Part shown: positions 1 to 10,669 of the stretch, piece after piece
How the letters are laid out: every line of letters starts with the position of its first letter
Position numbering within the stretch: the first letter of the stretch is position 1
NCBI GenBank assembly: GCA_019309545.1
Contig: JAFDGA010000012.1
Coordinates: forward strand, 62,001-126,000
DNA from: Deltaproteobacteria bacterium
Lineage (GTDB): Bacteria; Desulfobacterota; Desulfobaccia; Desulfobaccales; Desulfobaccaceae
Length of the DNA: 64,000 nt
Direction of reading: 5' to 3'
Program-made: the position numbers and the translations under genes
Notes under the pieces: model-generated
Databases searched by the model: none
What the model saw: the letters and a program-made list of their open reading frames with translations, nothing else
Told to the model about the DNA's origin: nothing

Positions 1-1
1 C

Positions 2-1120
2 GGCGGCGCTGGCTTCCCGGCCGGGCTGAAGTGGTCCTTTACCCTGCCCAACCCCAATACCCCGAAATACATTGTCTGTAATGCTGATGAAGGCGAGCCC
101 GGCACTATTAAAGACCGTTACATCATGGAAGGCGACCCCCACCGGGTGCTGGAGGGCATGGCCATCGCCGGTTATGCGGTAGGGGCGTCGCACGGCTACA
201 TCTATGTCCGGGGTGAATATTATCTGTCCATGTTGCGGCTGCAAAACGCCATTGATCAGGCCACCGCGCAGGGTTATCTGGGCAAAAATATTTTCGGCAC
301 CGACTTCAATTTTACTATTGAAGTCCAGACCGGCGGCGGGGCCTATGTGTGCGGCGAAGAAACTGCGCTGATCGAATCGATCGAGGGCAAGAGAGGCAAT
401 CCCCGGGTGAAGCCGCCGTTTCCCGGGGTAGTGGGCGTCTGGGGCAAGCCGACCATCGTCAACAACGTCGAGACCTTGTCCAGCGTGCCCTCCATTATCT
501 TGCACGGCGGCGAATGGTATAAAAAGAAAGGCACCGAGGACTCGGCCGGCACCAAGATCTTCCAGGTGGTGGGGCATATCAATCGTCCGGCGGTGGTGGA
601 GGCCAATCTCGGCATGCCTCTGCGGGAGTTGATTGAAAAATATGGCGATGGGGTCCGGGAAGGCAAAAAGTTCAAAGCCTGCCAGACCGGCGGCACCTCC
701 TTCGGCTTCCTCACCGAAGACCAGCTTGATACCCCCATGGAATATGCGGCCTTGGCCAAAGCCGGCGGTGCCTTGGGGTCGGGGACCATGCTGGTCATGG
801 ATGAGAATACCTGTATTGTTGATGTGGTACGCTGTATCTTAAAATTTTTCCAGCATGAGTCCTGCGGATTCTGCCTGCCCTGTCGCCGGGGGACGCGTAT
901 CCTCTACGATCTGATTTGCAAGATTGCCAGCGGCCGGGGCCAGGAAGCGGATCTGGACAAAATGATTAATGTGGCCCAGGTGATGGCCGATACCGCCAAC
1001 TGCGCCTTGGCCATGAGCCCGATCTTTTTTATCAAAACCACCATTGAACGTTTCCGCGACGAATACCTGGCCCATCTTGCGGGCCACTGCCCGGCCGGGG
1101 TCTGTAAGATCAAGAAATAA
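2..1120 (+). CDS. nuoF: NADH-quinone oxidoreductase subunit F, 5'-truncated
   Basis: This is the flavoprotein of complex I: it oxidises NADH with FMN and passes electrons to iron-sulfur clusters in the peripheral arm. The reading frame is open from base 2, so the N-terminus lies outside the window; about 372 residues remain of a family that is usually 420-430. The visible part starts in the FMN/NADH fold (GGAGFPAGLKWS, then NADEGEPGT), continues with GGGAYVCGEETALIES, and ends with the N3 cluster ligands ESCGFCLPCRRGT plus a later Cys in ANCALAM. It is followed 35 bases later by nuoA. Having F upstream of A is an unusual order. Identity is secure. Confidence 0.96.
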   Translation, partial: GGAGFPAGLKWSFTLPNPNTPKYIVCNADEGEPGTIKDRYIMEGDPHRVLEGMAIAGYAVGASHGYIYVRGEYYLSMLRLQNAIDQATAQGYLGKNIFGTDFNFTIEVQTGGGAYVCGEETALIESIEGKRGNPRVKPPFPGVVGVWGKPTIVNNVETLSSVPSIILHGGEWYKKKGTEDSAGTKIFQVVGHINRPAVVEANLGMPLRELIEKYGDGVREGKKFKACQTGGTSFGFLTEDQLDTPMEYAALAKAGGALGSGTMLVMDENTCIVDVVRCILKFFQHESCGFCLPCRRGTRILYDLICKIASGRGQEADLDKMINVAQVMADTANCALAMSPIFFIKTTIERFRDEYLAHLAGHCPAGVCKIKK

Positions 1121-1155
1121 TTAGGAAGACCGGCGGACCAAAGGAGCACCCAAAA

Positions 1156-1512
1156 ATGCTCATCAGTTACTTACCAATCCTGGTTTATCTGATCATCTCA
1201 ATCGGATTGGCGGTATTGATTGTCGCTCTCTCCGAAACTATAGGGAAGAAAACCCATACGCCAGTCAAAGATCTTCCTTATGAGTGCGGCATGGTGCCGA
1301 TCAGCGATGCCCGCCACCGTTACGCGGTCAGATTCTATGTCATCACCATGTTTTTTTTGGTGTTCGATATTGAAGCGATCTTCCTGTATCCCTGGGGGGT
1401 GATATTTAAACCTCTGGGGTTATTTGGCCTGATCGAGATGGGAATTTTTATCCTCATCCTGGTGGTGGGGTTGGCCTATGTTTGGGGTAAGGGGGCCTTG
1501 GAATGGGAATAG
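1156..1512 (+). CDS. nuoA: NADH-quinone oxidoreductase subunit A
   Basis: Small membrane subunit of complex I at the junction between the quinone site and the proton-pumping arm. The 118-residue protein has three hydrophobic segments (roughly 5-28, 62-85 and 90-112) and the conserved loop YECGMVP with an acidic patch [10 protein letters not shown], both typical of NuoA. The ATG follows AAAGGAG with good spacing. Its last codons overlap the start of nuoB by 10 bases, which suggests translational coupling. Length and motifs are normal for the family. Confidence 0.95.
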   Translation: MLISYLPILVYLIISIGLAVLIVALSETIGKKTHTPVKDLPYECGMVPISDARHRYAVRFYVITMFFLVFDIEAIFLYPWGVIFKPLGLFGLIEMGIFILILVVGLAYVWGKGALEWE

Positions 1513-2018
1513 AAGAGCATTTAGGAAATAATGTCCTGACTACAACTCTGGAGAAGTTAGTGGACTGGGGGCGGAAGAGTTCCCTCTGGCCCTGTACTTT
1601 TGGTCTGGCCTGTTGTGCCATCGAAATGATTGTCACTGCCGCCAATCGCTGGGATATTGCCCGGTTCGGCATGGAGGCCTTTCGGGCTTCGCCCCGCCAG
1701 GCCGATTTAATGATTGTCGCCGGAACAGTTACCAAAAAAATGGTGCCGGCGGTGGTGCGCATCTATGAGCAGATGACTGAACCCAAATGGGTGATTGCCA
1801 TGGGGGCCTGTGCCTCCTCGGGGGGCATCTTTGATAGCTACGCGGTGGTCCAGGGCATTGATTTATATTTACCGGTTGATGTGTATGTGCCCGGCTGTCC
1901 GCCCCGCCCCGAGGGTTTACTGTATGGCATCCTGAAATTGCACGAAAAGATTCTTCAGGATCCCTTCTTAACCAAGCAATATCGCGAAAGAGTGCAAGCC
2001 AGGCAGGAGGCGGCATGA
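1503..2018 (+). CDS. nuoB: NADH-quinone oxidoreductase subunit B
   Basis: Carries cluster N2, the last iron-sulfur centre before ubiquinone or menaquinone. The four ligands are visible: the adjacent pair in [10 protein letters not shown] (about residues 37-38), GACASSGG, and [10 protein letters not shown]. At 171 residues the length is standard. The start overlaps nuoA and has a purine-rich site (AAGGGGG) just upstream; the stop overlaps nuoC in an ATGA junction. Part of the nuo operon. Confidence 0.97.
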   Translation: MGIEEHLGNNVLTTTLEKLVDWGRKSSLWPCTFGLACCAIEMIVTAANRWDIARFGMEAFRASPRQADLMIVAGTVTKKMVPAVVRIYEQMTEPKWVIAMGACASSGGIFDSYAVVQGIDLYLPVDVYVPGCPPRPEGLLYGILKLHEKILQDPFLTKQYRERVQARQEAA

Positions 2019-2473
2019 GCGCGGCGGTAGAAAAACTCCAGGCCCAGTTCCCTGACGAAATCGTGGAAATCAGCGAATTCCGGGGTGACACCACGATCAT
2101 CATCAAGCCGGAGAAGGTGGTTGACATTTGCACCCTGTTGCGGGACGACCGGGCAACCTCCTTCCGCTATCTATCTTCGGTGTCGGCGGTAGATTACCTG
2201 CCGGCCAGCCCGCGGTTTGCGGTGGTCTATCATCTCTATTCCCACCGCTACAAAAATCGGGTGGCCCTGAAGGCCTTCCTGGAGGATGATGCCTACCCCA
2301 GCATCCACTCGGTGGTGCCGGTCTGGTCGACCGCCAACTGGCACGAGCGGGAGTGTTATGACCTGATGGGCATCCAGTTCCGTGGTCACCCGGATTTACG
2401 GCGGATTTTAACGCCGCCGGAATGCGAAGGATATTTTCCCCTACGTAAAGAAATCCCTGTGCGGGGTCTATAG
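2015..2473 (+). CDS. nuoC: NADH-quinone oxidoreductase subunit C (30 kDa)
   Basis: Peripheral-arm structural subunit that binds NuoD and NuoB. The 152-residue sequence carries the family signature around [12 protein letters not shown], followed by GHPDLRRIL and the C-terminal YFPLRKEIP. It is a free-standing NuoC, not fused to NuoD as in E. coli. AGGAGG precedes the ATG, which overlaps the nuoB stop by four bases. Confidence 0.95.
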   Translation: MSAAVEKLQAQFPDEIVEISEFRGDTTIIIKPEKVVDICTLLRDDRATSFRYLSSVSAVDYLPASPRFAVVYHLYSHRYKNRVALKAFLEDDAYPSIHSVVPVWSTANWHERECYDLMGIQFRGHPDLRRILTPPECEGYFPLRKEIPVRGL

Positions 2474-2485
2474 GAAGTCGAAACC

Positions 2486-3676
2486 ATGAATGGCGCGCAA
2501 ACTATGCCTCAGACCGAAACCATGGTCCTCAATCTGGGTCCCCAGCATCCCAGCACTCACGGGGTGTTGCGGGTGGTGCTGGAGCTCGATGGCGAGCTTA
2601 TTGTCAAGGCCGACCCGGATATCGGCTACTTGCACCGCGGTATCGAAAAGATGTGCGAGTTCCGGACTTATCATCAGTGTCTGCCCTTGACCGACCGGAT
2701 TGATTATCTGGCGGGCTCGGCCAACAATTTGGGTTTTGTGCTAGCGGTAGAAAAACTCCTGGGTGTCGAGGTCCCCAAGCGGACCCAATATATCCGGGTG
2801 ATGATCGCCGAGATGACCCGGATTTCCAGCCATCTGTTCTGGCTGGGTACCCACGGTCATGACCTGGGAGCCATGACCCCGTTATTCTACGCCTTCCGTG
2901 AACGGGAAAAGCTGATGGACCTGTTCGAAATGGTTTGGGGCGGACGGCTGTTTCCCTGTTATTTTCGCATCGGCGGGCTGGCGGCGGACTTGCCGGAAGG
3001 TTTTACCGATAAGGTCTGGGAGTTTGTGGAGACCTTTCCCAAGAAAATCGAGGATTATGAAAATCTGTTAACCTATAATCGCATCTGGATTGCCCGGACC
3101 AAAGGGGTGGGGGTGATGACCCCGGATGAGGTGCTGGATTGGGGCTGGTCCGGCCCTATGGCCCGCGGCTCGGGAGTGGATTGGGATCTGCGCCGCGATA
3201 ATCCCTATTCCAGTTACGAAGATTTTGATTTTGTCGTCCCCTTGGGGAAAAATGGTGATACCTATGACCGCTACTTGGTCCGTATGGAGGAAATGCGCCA
3301 AAGCAACCGGATTATCCGCCAGGTATTGGAAAATCTGCCCGCCGGCGATATAAATGTTGCTGACCCCCGAATCGCCCTGCCGCCCAAGGAGCGGGTGTAC
3401 AACAACATCGAGGCCTTGATCAATCATTTCCTGATCATCGAAGAAGGGATCAAGCCCCCGGTCGGGGAGGTTTATCAGGCCATTGAGGCTCCCAAAGGGG
3501 AGTTAGGATTTTATATTGTCAGCGATGGTAGCGTTCATCCGCTGCGGGTGAAAATCCGGGCGCCCTCCTTTGTTAATCTGGCGGCTCTGGGGAAGCTGGC
3601 TCAGGGCCGGCTGTTGGCAGATTTAATCGCCCTCATCGGCACCATGGATATCGTCCTGGCCGATGTGGATCGGTGA
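2486..3676 (+). CDS. nuoD: NADH-quinone oxidoreductase subunit D (49 kDa)
   Basis: Large peripheral subunit that, with NuoB, forms the quinone-binding cavity. It shows NLGPQHPSTHGVLR near the N-terminus, DPDIGYLHRGIEK, and the hydrogenase-like C-terminal region RAPSFVNL ending in DIVLADVDR. Length 396 residues, normal. The start at 2486 follows AGGAAG; a second Met seven codons later (MPQTETM) is the alternative. The last residues match the usual family C-terminus, so it is full length. Confidence 0.96.
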   Translation: MNGAQTMPQTETMVLNLGPQHPSTHGVLRVVLELDGELIVKADPDIGYLHRGIEKMCEFRTYHQCLPLTDRIDYLAGSANNLGFVLAVEKLLGVEVPKRTQYIRVMIAEMTRISSHLFWLGTHGHDLGAMTPLFYAFREREKLMDLFEMVWGGRLFPCYFRIGGLAADLPEGFTDKVWEFVETFPKKIEDYENLLTYNRIWIARTKGVGVMTPDEVLDWGWSGPMARGSGVDWDLRRDNPYSSYEDFDFVVPLGKNGDTYDRYLVRMEEMRQSNRIIRQVLENLPAGDINVADPRIALPPKERVYNNIEALINHFLIIEEGIKPPVGEVYQAIEAPKGELGFYIVSDGSVHPLRVKIRAPSFVNLAALGKLAQGRLLADLIALIGTMDIVLADVDR

Positions 3677-3730
3677 TGATGTTTAAGAGATTGGATATTT
3701 AACTAGCGGCCTTACAGTTAGGAATAGAAG

Positions 3731-6376
3731 ATGATCAACCTGACGATCGATGGTAAAGCCCTGCAGGTGAAAAAAGGTAAGACGGTCCTGGAGGCTGCCT
3801 TAGAGAACGGCATCCATATCCCGCATCTCTGCTACCATCCGGCCATTAAACCGATCGGGTCGTGCCGGATCTGTGTGGTTGAGGTCAAACCCGGGCCGCC
3901 GCGGCCGCAACCGGCCTGTACCACGCAAGTGGCCGAGGGTATGGAGGTGATCACCCAGTCCGAGCGCCTGTTGGAACTGCGGCGGGAACTGGTGAAATTT
4001 ATCCTGGTCAACCATCCCCTGGACTGCCCCTGGTGCGACAAGGGCGGTGAGTGTCTCCTTCAGGACCTGACCCATGAATTGGGCATTGACCTAGTTGATT
4101 ATGAGGCCTTAAAGTTACCGCCGCATATTGATTATGAATCGCCCCTGATCGAACGTTATTCCACCCGCTGTGTTACCTGCGGGCGTTGTGTGCGGGTCTG
4201 CCGGGATCGGGTCGGGGCCAGCGCCATCAATTTTGAAAGTCGGGGTTATTTCACCGAACTGGGCTGCGGGCATGTTCCCCTGGAATGTGAATTTTGCGGT
4301 ACCTGCATTGATATCTGCCCGGTGGGGGCCTTGATCAATAAATTATTTAAATACAGCGCCCGGTCCTGGGAGTTGACCAAGACTCAGACCATTTGCCCCT
4401 ATTGCGGCGGCGGCTGTAACTATGAAGTGCAAACCAAGGACGGCCATGTGCATCGGGTGCGCAGCGAAGGTTCGCTGCTGCTGTGTGGGCGGGGCCGCTT
4501 TGGGTTCACTGTAGTGGAGGCCCCGGATCGTCTACGCACTCCCATGATCAAACGGGACGGACAACTGGTGGAAGCTGGTTGGGAGGAAGCCCTGAATTTT
4601 GCTGCCCGGGGACTGAAGGAAGTTATCGATAGTGCGGGGCCGACGGCAGTTTACGGCATCGGCTCGCCCCGGGCTACCAATGAGGCCAATTATCTGTTCC
4701 AGAAATTTTTCCGGGTTGGCCTGGGCCACAATAATCTAGACAGTCCGGCCCGTTATAATTTCGCCCGGGCACTGGCCGGGATCGCTGCGGTCTTTGGCGA
4801 ACCCAAGCTTTCTGGGCTCGAGCTGGAATCCGGCAAAATAAAAGTTTATCAAAGCCCCTGGAAAATTCAGGAGGAGGCCAGTGGGAGCGGCTTCCCCTTT
4901 GTCTTAGGCAACACTCACCATCTCAACCATGCCGATGTGATTTTGGTGATCGGGGCCGACGTTACTCCCGAGATGCCGACTTATGGCTGGCGCATAATGG
5001 ATGCGTTAAAAAATGAGAACTTCCGCCTGCTGGTTGCCAATCCCCGTAAGACCAAATTTGACCGCTTTGCTCACCTGAATCTGCGCTACCACCCGGGAAG
5101 TGAACGGTTGCTGCTGATGGGCTTAATGGAAGCGGTCCTGGAAGCACAACCCGGTTATACTCCTCATCTGGAGGCCGAAGAATTCGAAGACTTTAAAAAG
5201 AACCTGCTTAAAACCTCCCTTGCCAAGGTAGCCAAACAGGCCGGAGTAAAGGATGCCGATTTGCGGCAGGCCGGTAAAATGCTGGCTCAGGCCCAGGCTC
5301 CGGCGATTATCTTCGGCCATGATCTGCTGGCCCAGGAACAGGGGCAGGAAAACGCTACCGCGGTGGCCGATCTATTCCTGCTAATTGGGCAGCCCTGCAA
5401 TAAGGGGAGCGGCCTCTATCCGATCGCTGAGAAGAATAACACCCATGGCGTCTGCGATGTCGGGGTTTTGCCGAATTATTTACCAGGTTACCAGTCGCTG
5501 GAAGAGAGCGGTGGACCGTTTGCTAAACTCTGGGAAAGGCCGGTGCCGGCCCAGCCAGGGATAAACCTGGCGGAGATGCTGAACAAGTTGGAGGACAACG
5601 AACCCGATGCCCCTAGAGCTTTATATCTGCTGGGGGGTGATCTGGTGCGGTTGCTTCCCAATTCGGCGCGCACTGAGAAACTGCTGCAAAAAGTCAGATT
5701 TATGGTAGTCCAGGACGCCTTTCTGACCGACACCGCCCGGCTGGCGGATGTGGTATTGCCAGTGGCGATCCATGCCGAACTCGATGGTACCTACACCAGT
5801 ACCGACGGTCGTCTGGGCTGCCTGCAGCCAGCCCTATCGCCTGAGGGGGGACGGCCGGACTGGGAGATCATCGAGGAAATGAGCCGTCGCCTGGGATATC
5901 CCATGAATTATGGTAGTCCGCAAGCGATATTTGCGGAGATGGCCCAACTGTTGCCGATCTGGGCCGGAATTAAAAATGGCCATCGTTGGCCGCACAAAAA
6001 GATCAGAGCCTCTCTAAGCGGAAATTTCGTGCCCTTCTCGACCGCAATCAGCATTCCCGGAGAAGGCAAGTATACGTTGATGGTGGGCAAGACTCTGGCG
6101 CACTCCGGCTCCTATACCACCCATGCCCAAGGCCCCCAGACGATTATGCCGGGCGCAACTTTAAAAATCAATCCGGCCGATGCCAAGGCCCTGAAAGTGG
6201 CAGAGGGCGATTCGGTCAGAGTTATTTCCACTCAGGGTGAAATTACCGTGCCCATTGCCGTGACGGTGGAGTTGCCCCGGGGAGTGGTGTTTTTGGCAGA
6301 TCACTTTGGTGATACGCCGGCCAATCTCCTGACTTCTAATTCTAACCTTTGCCGCGTACAGCTTCAGAAGGGTTAA
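3731..6376 (+). CDS. nuoG: NADH-quinone oxidoreductase subunit G, molybdopterin-oxidoreductase-like
   Basis: Iron-sulfur subunit of the NADH arm. The 881 residues contain, in order, a 2Fe-2S domain (CYHPAIKPIGSCRICVVE, about 34-63), a His/Cys motif (HPLDCPWCDKGGEC), two ferredoxin motifs (CVTCGRCVRVC and CEFCGTCIDICP), a further 4Fe-4S motif (CPYCGGGCNYEV with LCGRGRFGF), and a long formate-dehydrogenase-like domain up to a C-terminal dinucleotide-binding barrel. Placed between nuoD and nuoH, away from nuoF. The domain is not enough to say whether a molybdenum cofactor is bound; the complex I role follows from context. Confidence 0.93.
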   Translation: MINLTIDGKALQVKKGKTVLEAALENGIHIPHLCYHPAIKPIGSCRICVVEVKPGPPRPQPACTTQVAEGMEVITQSERLLELRRELVKFILVNHPLDCPWCDKGGECLLQDLTHELGIDLVDYEALKLPPHIDYESPLIERYSTRCVTCGRCVRVCRDRVGASAINFESRGYFTELGCGHVPLECEFCGTCIDICPVGALINKLFKYSARSWELTKTQTICPYCGGGCNYEVQTKDGHVHRVRSEGSLLLCGRGRFGFTVVEAPDRLRTPMIKRDGQLVEAGWEEALNFAARGLKEVIDSAGPTAVYGIGSPRATNEANYLFQKFFRVGLGHNNLDSPARYNFARALAGIAAVFGEPKLSGLELESGKIKVYQSPWKIQEEASGSGFPFVLGNTHHLNHADVILVIGADVTPEMPTYGWRIMDALKNENFRLLVANPRKTKFDRFAHLNLRYHPGSERLLLMGLMEAVLEAQPGYTPHLEAEEFEDFKKNLLKTSLAKVAKQAGVKDADLRQAGKMLAQAQAPAIIFGHDLLAQEQGQENATAVADLFLLIGQPCNKGSGLYPIAEKNNTHGVCDVGVLPNYLPGYQSLEESGGPFAKLWERPVPAQPGINLAEMLNKLEDNEPDAPRALYLLGGDLVRLLPNSARTEKLLQKVRFMVVQDAFLTDTARLADVVLPVAIHAELDGTYTSTDGRLGCLQPALSPEGGRPDWEIIEEMSRRLGYPMNYGSPQAIFAEMAQLLPIWAGIKNGHRWPHKKIRASLSGNFVPFSTAISIPGEGKYTLMVGKTLAHSGSYTTHAQGPQTIMPGATLKINPADAKALKVAEGDSVRVISTQGEITVPIAVTVELPRGVVFLADHFGDTPANLLTSNSNLCRVQLQKG

Positions 6377-6380
6377 AGAG

Positions 6381-7406
6381 ATGAACCTGCCGGTGCTCGT
6401 TGGCTTGATGGTAGTTAAGATTACCCTGGTGTTGGTGGTTTTTCTTACCACCATTGCCTATGTGGTATTGATGGAGCGCAAGGTCCTGGGTTTTATCCAG
6501 TTGCGCTATGGTCCTAACCGGGTGGGACCCTGGGGATTGCTCCAGCCTCTGGCTGACCTGATCAAGCTTTTGTTCAAAGAAGAATATACCCCGCCGCACG
6601 CCAATAAGGTGCTCTTTGAACTGGCTCCGATAATTGTCGCCATTACCGCTTTCCTGCCCTTTGCGGCCATACCGTTTGCCGACCGTATCCTCCCCGACAG
6701 CCTAACCATCTATGGCTATCAGGTGGATCTGACCGTGGCCGCGCTCAACCGAGGAGTTATTGCCGATATCAACATTGGCATCCTGTATATCTTTGCCATC
6801 TCTTCATTGGCGGTTTATGGGGCGGTGATCGGTGGTTGGGCTTCCAATAATAAGTACTCTCTGTTGGGCGGGTTGCGGCTCTGTGCTCAGATGGTCAGCT
6901 ACGAAGTGGCCCTGGGATTGTCAGTGATCGGAGTGCTGATGGTGGCTGGCAGCCTAAGCCTGGTAACCATTGTCGAAGCCCAGAAGAATATGTGGTTCAT
7001 CGCCTATCAACCCCTGGGTTTCCTATTGTACCTATGCGCGGCTTTCGCGGAATGCGCCCGGACCCCCTTTGACCTGATCGAGTGTGAAAATGAGTTGGTT
7101 GCCGGGTATCAGACCGAGTACAGCTCCATGAAGTGGGGGCTGTTGATGCTGGGTGAATATGGCCATATGATTATCGCCAGCGCCCTGGCGGTAACTCTTT
7201 TCCTGGGCGGCTGGCAGGGACCCTTTTTGCCCCCCATTGTTTGGTTCTTAATTAAAACCTTTGCCTTGATTTTCTTATTCATCTGGGTTCGAGGGACCTA
7301 TCCCCGGTTCCGGTTCGACCAATTGATGTACTTTGGCTGGAAGATCCTGATCCCCCTGGCGTTACTCAATATCCTCTTAACCGGCGTCATCATGATGTAT
7401 GTATAG
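6381..7406 (+). CDS. nuoH: NADH-quinone oxidoreductase subunit H
   Basis: Membrane subunit that shapes the entrance of the quinone chamber. It is a 341-residue, eight- to nine-helix protein with the diagnostic loop AECARTPFDLIECENELV followed by GYQTEYSSMKWG, and an early LMERKVLGFIQLRYGPNRVG. The start lies four bases after the nuoG stop. Length and motifs are standard. Confidence 0.96.
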   Translation: MNLPVLVGLMVVKITLVLVVFLTTIAYVVLMERKVLGFIQLRYGPNRVGPWGLLQPLADLIKLLFKEEYTPPHANKVLFELAPIIVAITAFLPFAAIPFADRILPDSLTIYGYQVDLTVAALNRGVIADINIGILYIFAISSLAVYGAVIGGWASNNKYSLLGGLRLCAQMVSYEVALGLSVIGVLMVAGSLSLVTIVEAQKNMWFIAYQPLGFLLYLCAAFAECARTPFDLIECENELVAGYQTEYSSMKWGLLMLGEYGHMIIASALAVTLFLGGWQGPFLPPIVWFLIKTFALIFLFIWVRGTYPRFRFDQLMYFGWKILIPLALLNILLTGVIMMYV

Positions 7407-7416
7407 AGGTAGAACC

Positions 7417-7821
7417 ATGATTTATCCCTTAATCAAAGGCTTAGTCACCACTTTTAAGCATTGCGTCTCCAAGCCGATTACTCTGCAATATCCGGAGGAG
7501 AAGCGCCAGGTCTACCCTAGATTTCGTGGCCACCCGGAGTTGCAGGTGGACGAGGACGGCCGTCTCAAGTGTGTGGCCTGTACCTTATGCATGACGGTCT
7601 GTCCGTCCCGTGCGATCATCAAAATTACTCCAGCCGAAGGTCCGAATCACGAAAAGTATCCGGTTGAATTTGTTATTGATCTGACCCGTTGCATCTTTTG
7701 CGGCTTCTGTCAGGAAGCCTGCCCCAAGGCGGCCATTGCCTTGAATAATAAATATGAGTTGGCCCAGTACGATAAACGGGTATTGATCTATGACATGGAG
7801 AAGCTGAAGGCCCAGGCATAA
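7417..7821 (+). CDS. nuoI: NADH-quinone oxidoreductase subunit I
   Basis: Ferredoxin-like subunit holding clusters N6a and N6b. Two CxxCxxCxxxCP motifs are clear: CVACTLCMTVCP and CIFCGFCQEACP. I chose the ATG at 7417 (MIYPLIKG, 134 residues) rather than the in-frame ATG at 7399, because GAGGT lies at a suitable distance from 7417 and the earlier start would sit inside nuoH. The protein is short compared with many NuoI proteins but complete in both cluster motifs. Confidence 0.94.
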   Translation: MIYPLIKGLVTTFKHCVSKPITLQYPEEKRQVYPRFRGHPELQVDEDGRLKCVACTLCMTVCPSRAIIKITPAEGPNHEKYPVEFVIDLTRCIFCGFCQEACPKAAIALNNKYELAQYDKRVLIYDMEKLKAQA

Positions 7822-7849
7822 ATTCTTTCGGGGTCAAGGAGTTTAGAGC

Positions 7850-8344
<495 letters not shown>

Positions 8345-8429
8345 ATTGAGTTAACGGGGCAGGACCTCAGATCTTGCCTCAACCCCTGGGAAAAACCGGT
8401 TCACTAGAACTGAGGGGAGAATAACAGAT

Positions 8430-8735
8430 ATGGTAGTGCCCTTGATTTACTACATTGCTCTGAGTAGTGCCCTGTTTGCCATCGGAGTTATTGGGGTCCT
8501 GATCCGGCGCAATGCCATCATCATCTTCATGTGCATTGAAATGATGCTCAACGCCGTTAATCTGTCCCTGATCGGTTTTGCCGATTACTACCAGGCCGTC
8601 GATGGACAGATGTTTGTCTTTTTTGTGATGACGGTGGCGGCCGCTGAGGTGGCAGTCGGACTGGCGCTGATTGTCGCCATCTTCCGCAATAAAGCCACCG
8701 TATACGTCGATGAACTTAATCTCATGAAGTGGTAA
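8430..8735 (+). CDS. nuoK: NADH-quinone oxidoreductase subunit K
   Basis: Three-helix antiporter-like subunit (101 residues). The conserved membrane glutamates are present in [18 protein letters not shown] and [24 protein letters not shown] lies upstream of the ATG. Normal length and order (J-K-L). Confidence 0.96.
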   Translation: MVVPLIYYIALSSALFAIGVIGVLIRRNAIIIFMCIEMMLNAVNLSLIGFADYYQAVDGQMFVFFVMTVAAAEVAVGLALIVAIFRNKATVYVDELNLMKW

Positions 8736-8745
8736 GGAGCAGGCC

Positions 8746-10653
8746 ATGATTCAATATGTCTGGCTGGTGCCTTTGGTGCCGATCCTGGGTTTCCTGTTTA
8801 ATGGCTTGCTGGGGAGGCGAGTTCCCAAATGGCTCGTCAGTCTGGTCGGCTGCTCGGTGATCGGCATTTCCTTTCTGATTGTCATTTTAATCTTCCGAGA
8901 ATATGTGAATCTTCCCGCCGACGCCAAGCCTGTCGAAGTCGTAGTTTATGATTGGATCAGCTCCGGCAACTTCAATGCCCTGGCGGCCTTTTTAGTCGAT
9001 CCGCTGTCCTTGGTTATGATGCTGGTAGTTTCCGGGGTGAGCTTCATCATCCACATCTATTCGGTAGGCTACATGCATGATGATGAGGGCTACCCCCGAT
9101 ACTTTGCTTTCCTCAACCTGTTTGTTTTTGCCATGCTGATCCTGGTGTCCGCCAACAACTTTTTGCTAATGTTCGTGGGCTGGGAAGGCGTTGGTTTATG
9201 CTCCTATCTGCTGATCGGCTACTGGTACGAAAAACAATCGGCCAGCGATGCCGGCAAGAAGGCCTTTGTAGTCAACCGCATCGGGGATTTCGGCTTCCTG
9301 TTAGGCATCTTCCTGATTTTCTGGACTTTTAATACTATTAATTTCCGTGAAGTCTTTTCCCTGGCCAGTTCTCATTACGAAGTCGGGAGCTTGGTTATTA
9401 CCGCCATCACCTTGCTGCTATTTGTCGGCGCAACCGGCAAATCCGCTCAATTGCCGCTTTACGTCTGGTTGCCGGACGCCATGGAAGGCCCGACGCCGGT
9501 CAGCGCCTTGATCCACGCCGCCACCATGGTAACCGCGGGCGTTTATATGGTGGCCCGGTGCAGCGCCCTTTATGTCCTGGCTCCCGTGTCCCTGACGGTA
9601 GTCGCCCTGGTGGGGGCCATTACCGCGATTTACTCGGCGTCTATTGGTATGGCCCAGAATGATATCAAGCGGGTGTTGGCTTATTCCACGGTCAGTCAGT
9701 TAGGCTATATGTTCCTAGCCTGTGGGGTGGGAGCCTTTGCCGCCGGTATTTTCCATCTCATGACCCATGCCTTCTTTAAGGCCCTGCTCTTTCTGGGTTC
9801 CGGCAGCGTCATCCATGCCCTGAGCGGTGAACAGGATATGCGCAAAATGGGCGATCTTAAAAAGCACCTGCCCATTACTTACTGGACCTTTATTATCGCC
9901 ACCTTGGCCATTGCCGGGATCTTCCCCTTCGCCGGCTTTTTCAGCAAGGACGAAATTCTTTATAAGTCATTGGTGGACGGGCATATTCTCTACTGGTTGA
10001 TTGCCGCCTCTGCGGCCTTTATGACCGCTTTTTACATGTTCCGGCTGATCTTTTTAACCTTCCACGGGGAAAGCCGGGTTGATCCCGAAGTCTTGCATCA
10101 TGTCCATGAGTCACCACCGGTGATGACCTTGCCCCTCATGGCCTTGGCGGTATTGTCGACCATCGGTGGGTTTGTCGGCATTCCCATAATTGAGGGGGCG
10201 AATGTCTTTCATGAATTTCTGGTCCCGGCCATCGCCCATGTGCACCGGCCGGAAATTCACTATCCCATCAGCTTTGAAGTGACCATGATGGTGGTCAGCG
10301 TCGTCATCGCGCTGTTGGGCATTAATACTGCCTATCGAATGTATATCAAGCGGCCGGAATTGCCCCAGGTGGTCACCGAAAAAGTGCCTTTGCTCTATGA
10401 TCTGATCTATCATAAATATTATGTCGATGAACTCTACGATGCCACCGTGGTCAATCCCATCAAAGTCGGGTCCGACTTTCTCTGGAAGGGAGTGGATGAC
10501 CAGGTGGTAGATGGGGCGGTCAATGGCAGCGCCGGGGTCATCGAATGGCTGAGTTACCATATCCGCAAACTTGAAACCGGCTATGTGCAGAACTATGCCC
10601 TCGCCATTCTGATCGGAGTGTTTATCATCGCCGGTTATTATCTCGGGCGCTAG
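8746..10653 (+). CDS. nuoL: NADH-quinone oxidoreductase subunit L
   Basis: Largest proton-pumping antiporter-like subunit, 635 residues with about sixteen helices and the long lateral helix at the C-terminus. Key signatures: WEGVGLCSYLLIGYWY, LPDAMEGPTPVSALIHAATM, and THAFFKALLFLGSGSVIH. TAAGGAG precedes the ATG ten bases after nuoK. No anomaly seen. Confidence 0.96.
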   Translation: MIQYVWLVPLVPILGFLFNGLLGRRVPKWLVSLVGCSVIGISFLIVILIFREYVNLPADAKPVEVVVYDWISSGNFNALAAFLVDPLSLVMMLVVSGVSFIIHIYSVGYMHDDEGYPRYFAFLNLFVFAMLILVSANNFLLMFVGWEGVGLCSYLLIGYWYEKQSASDAGKKAFVVNRIGDFGFLLGIFLIFWTFNTINFREVFSLASSHYEVGSLVITAITLLLFVGATGKSAQLPLYVWLPDAMEGPTPVSALIHAATMVTAGVYMVARCSALYVLAPVSLTVVALVGAITAIYSASIGMAQNDIKRVLAYSTVSQLGYMFLACGVGAFAAGIFHLMTHAFFKALLFLGSGSVIHALSGEQDMRKMGDLKKHLPITYWTFIIATLAIAGIFPFAGFFSKDEILYKSLVDGHILYWLIAASAAFMTAFYMFRLIFLTFHGESRVDPEVLHHVHESPPVMTLPLMALAVLSTIGGFVGIPIIEGANVFHEFLVPAIAHVHRPEIHYPISFEVTMMVVSVVIALLGINTAYRMYIKRPELPQVVTEKVPLLYDLIYHKYYVDELYDATVVNPIKVGSDFLWKGVDDQVVDGAVNGSAGVIEWLSYHIRKLETGYVQNYALAILIGVFIIAGYYLGR

Positions 10654-10669
10654 GAGAAGGAGCTGACTG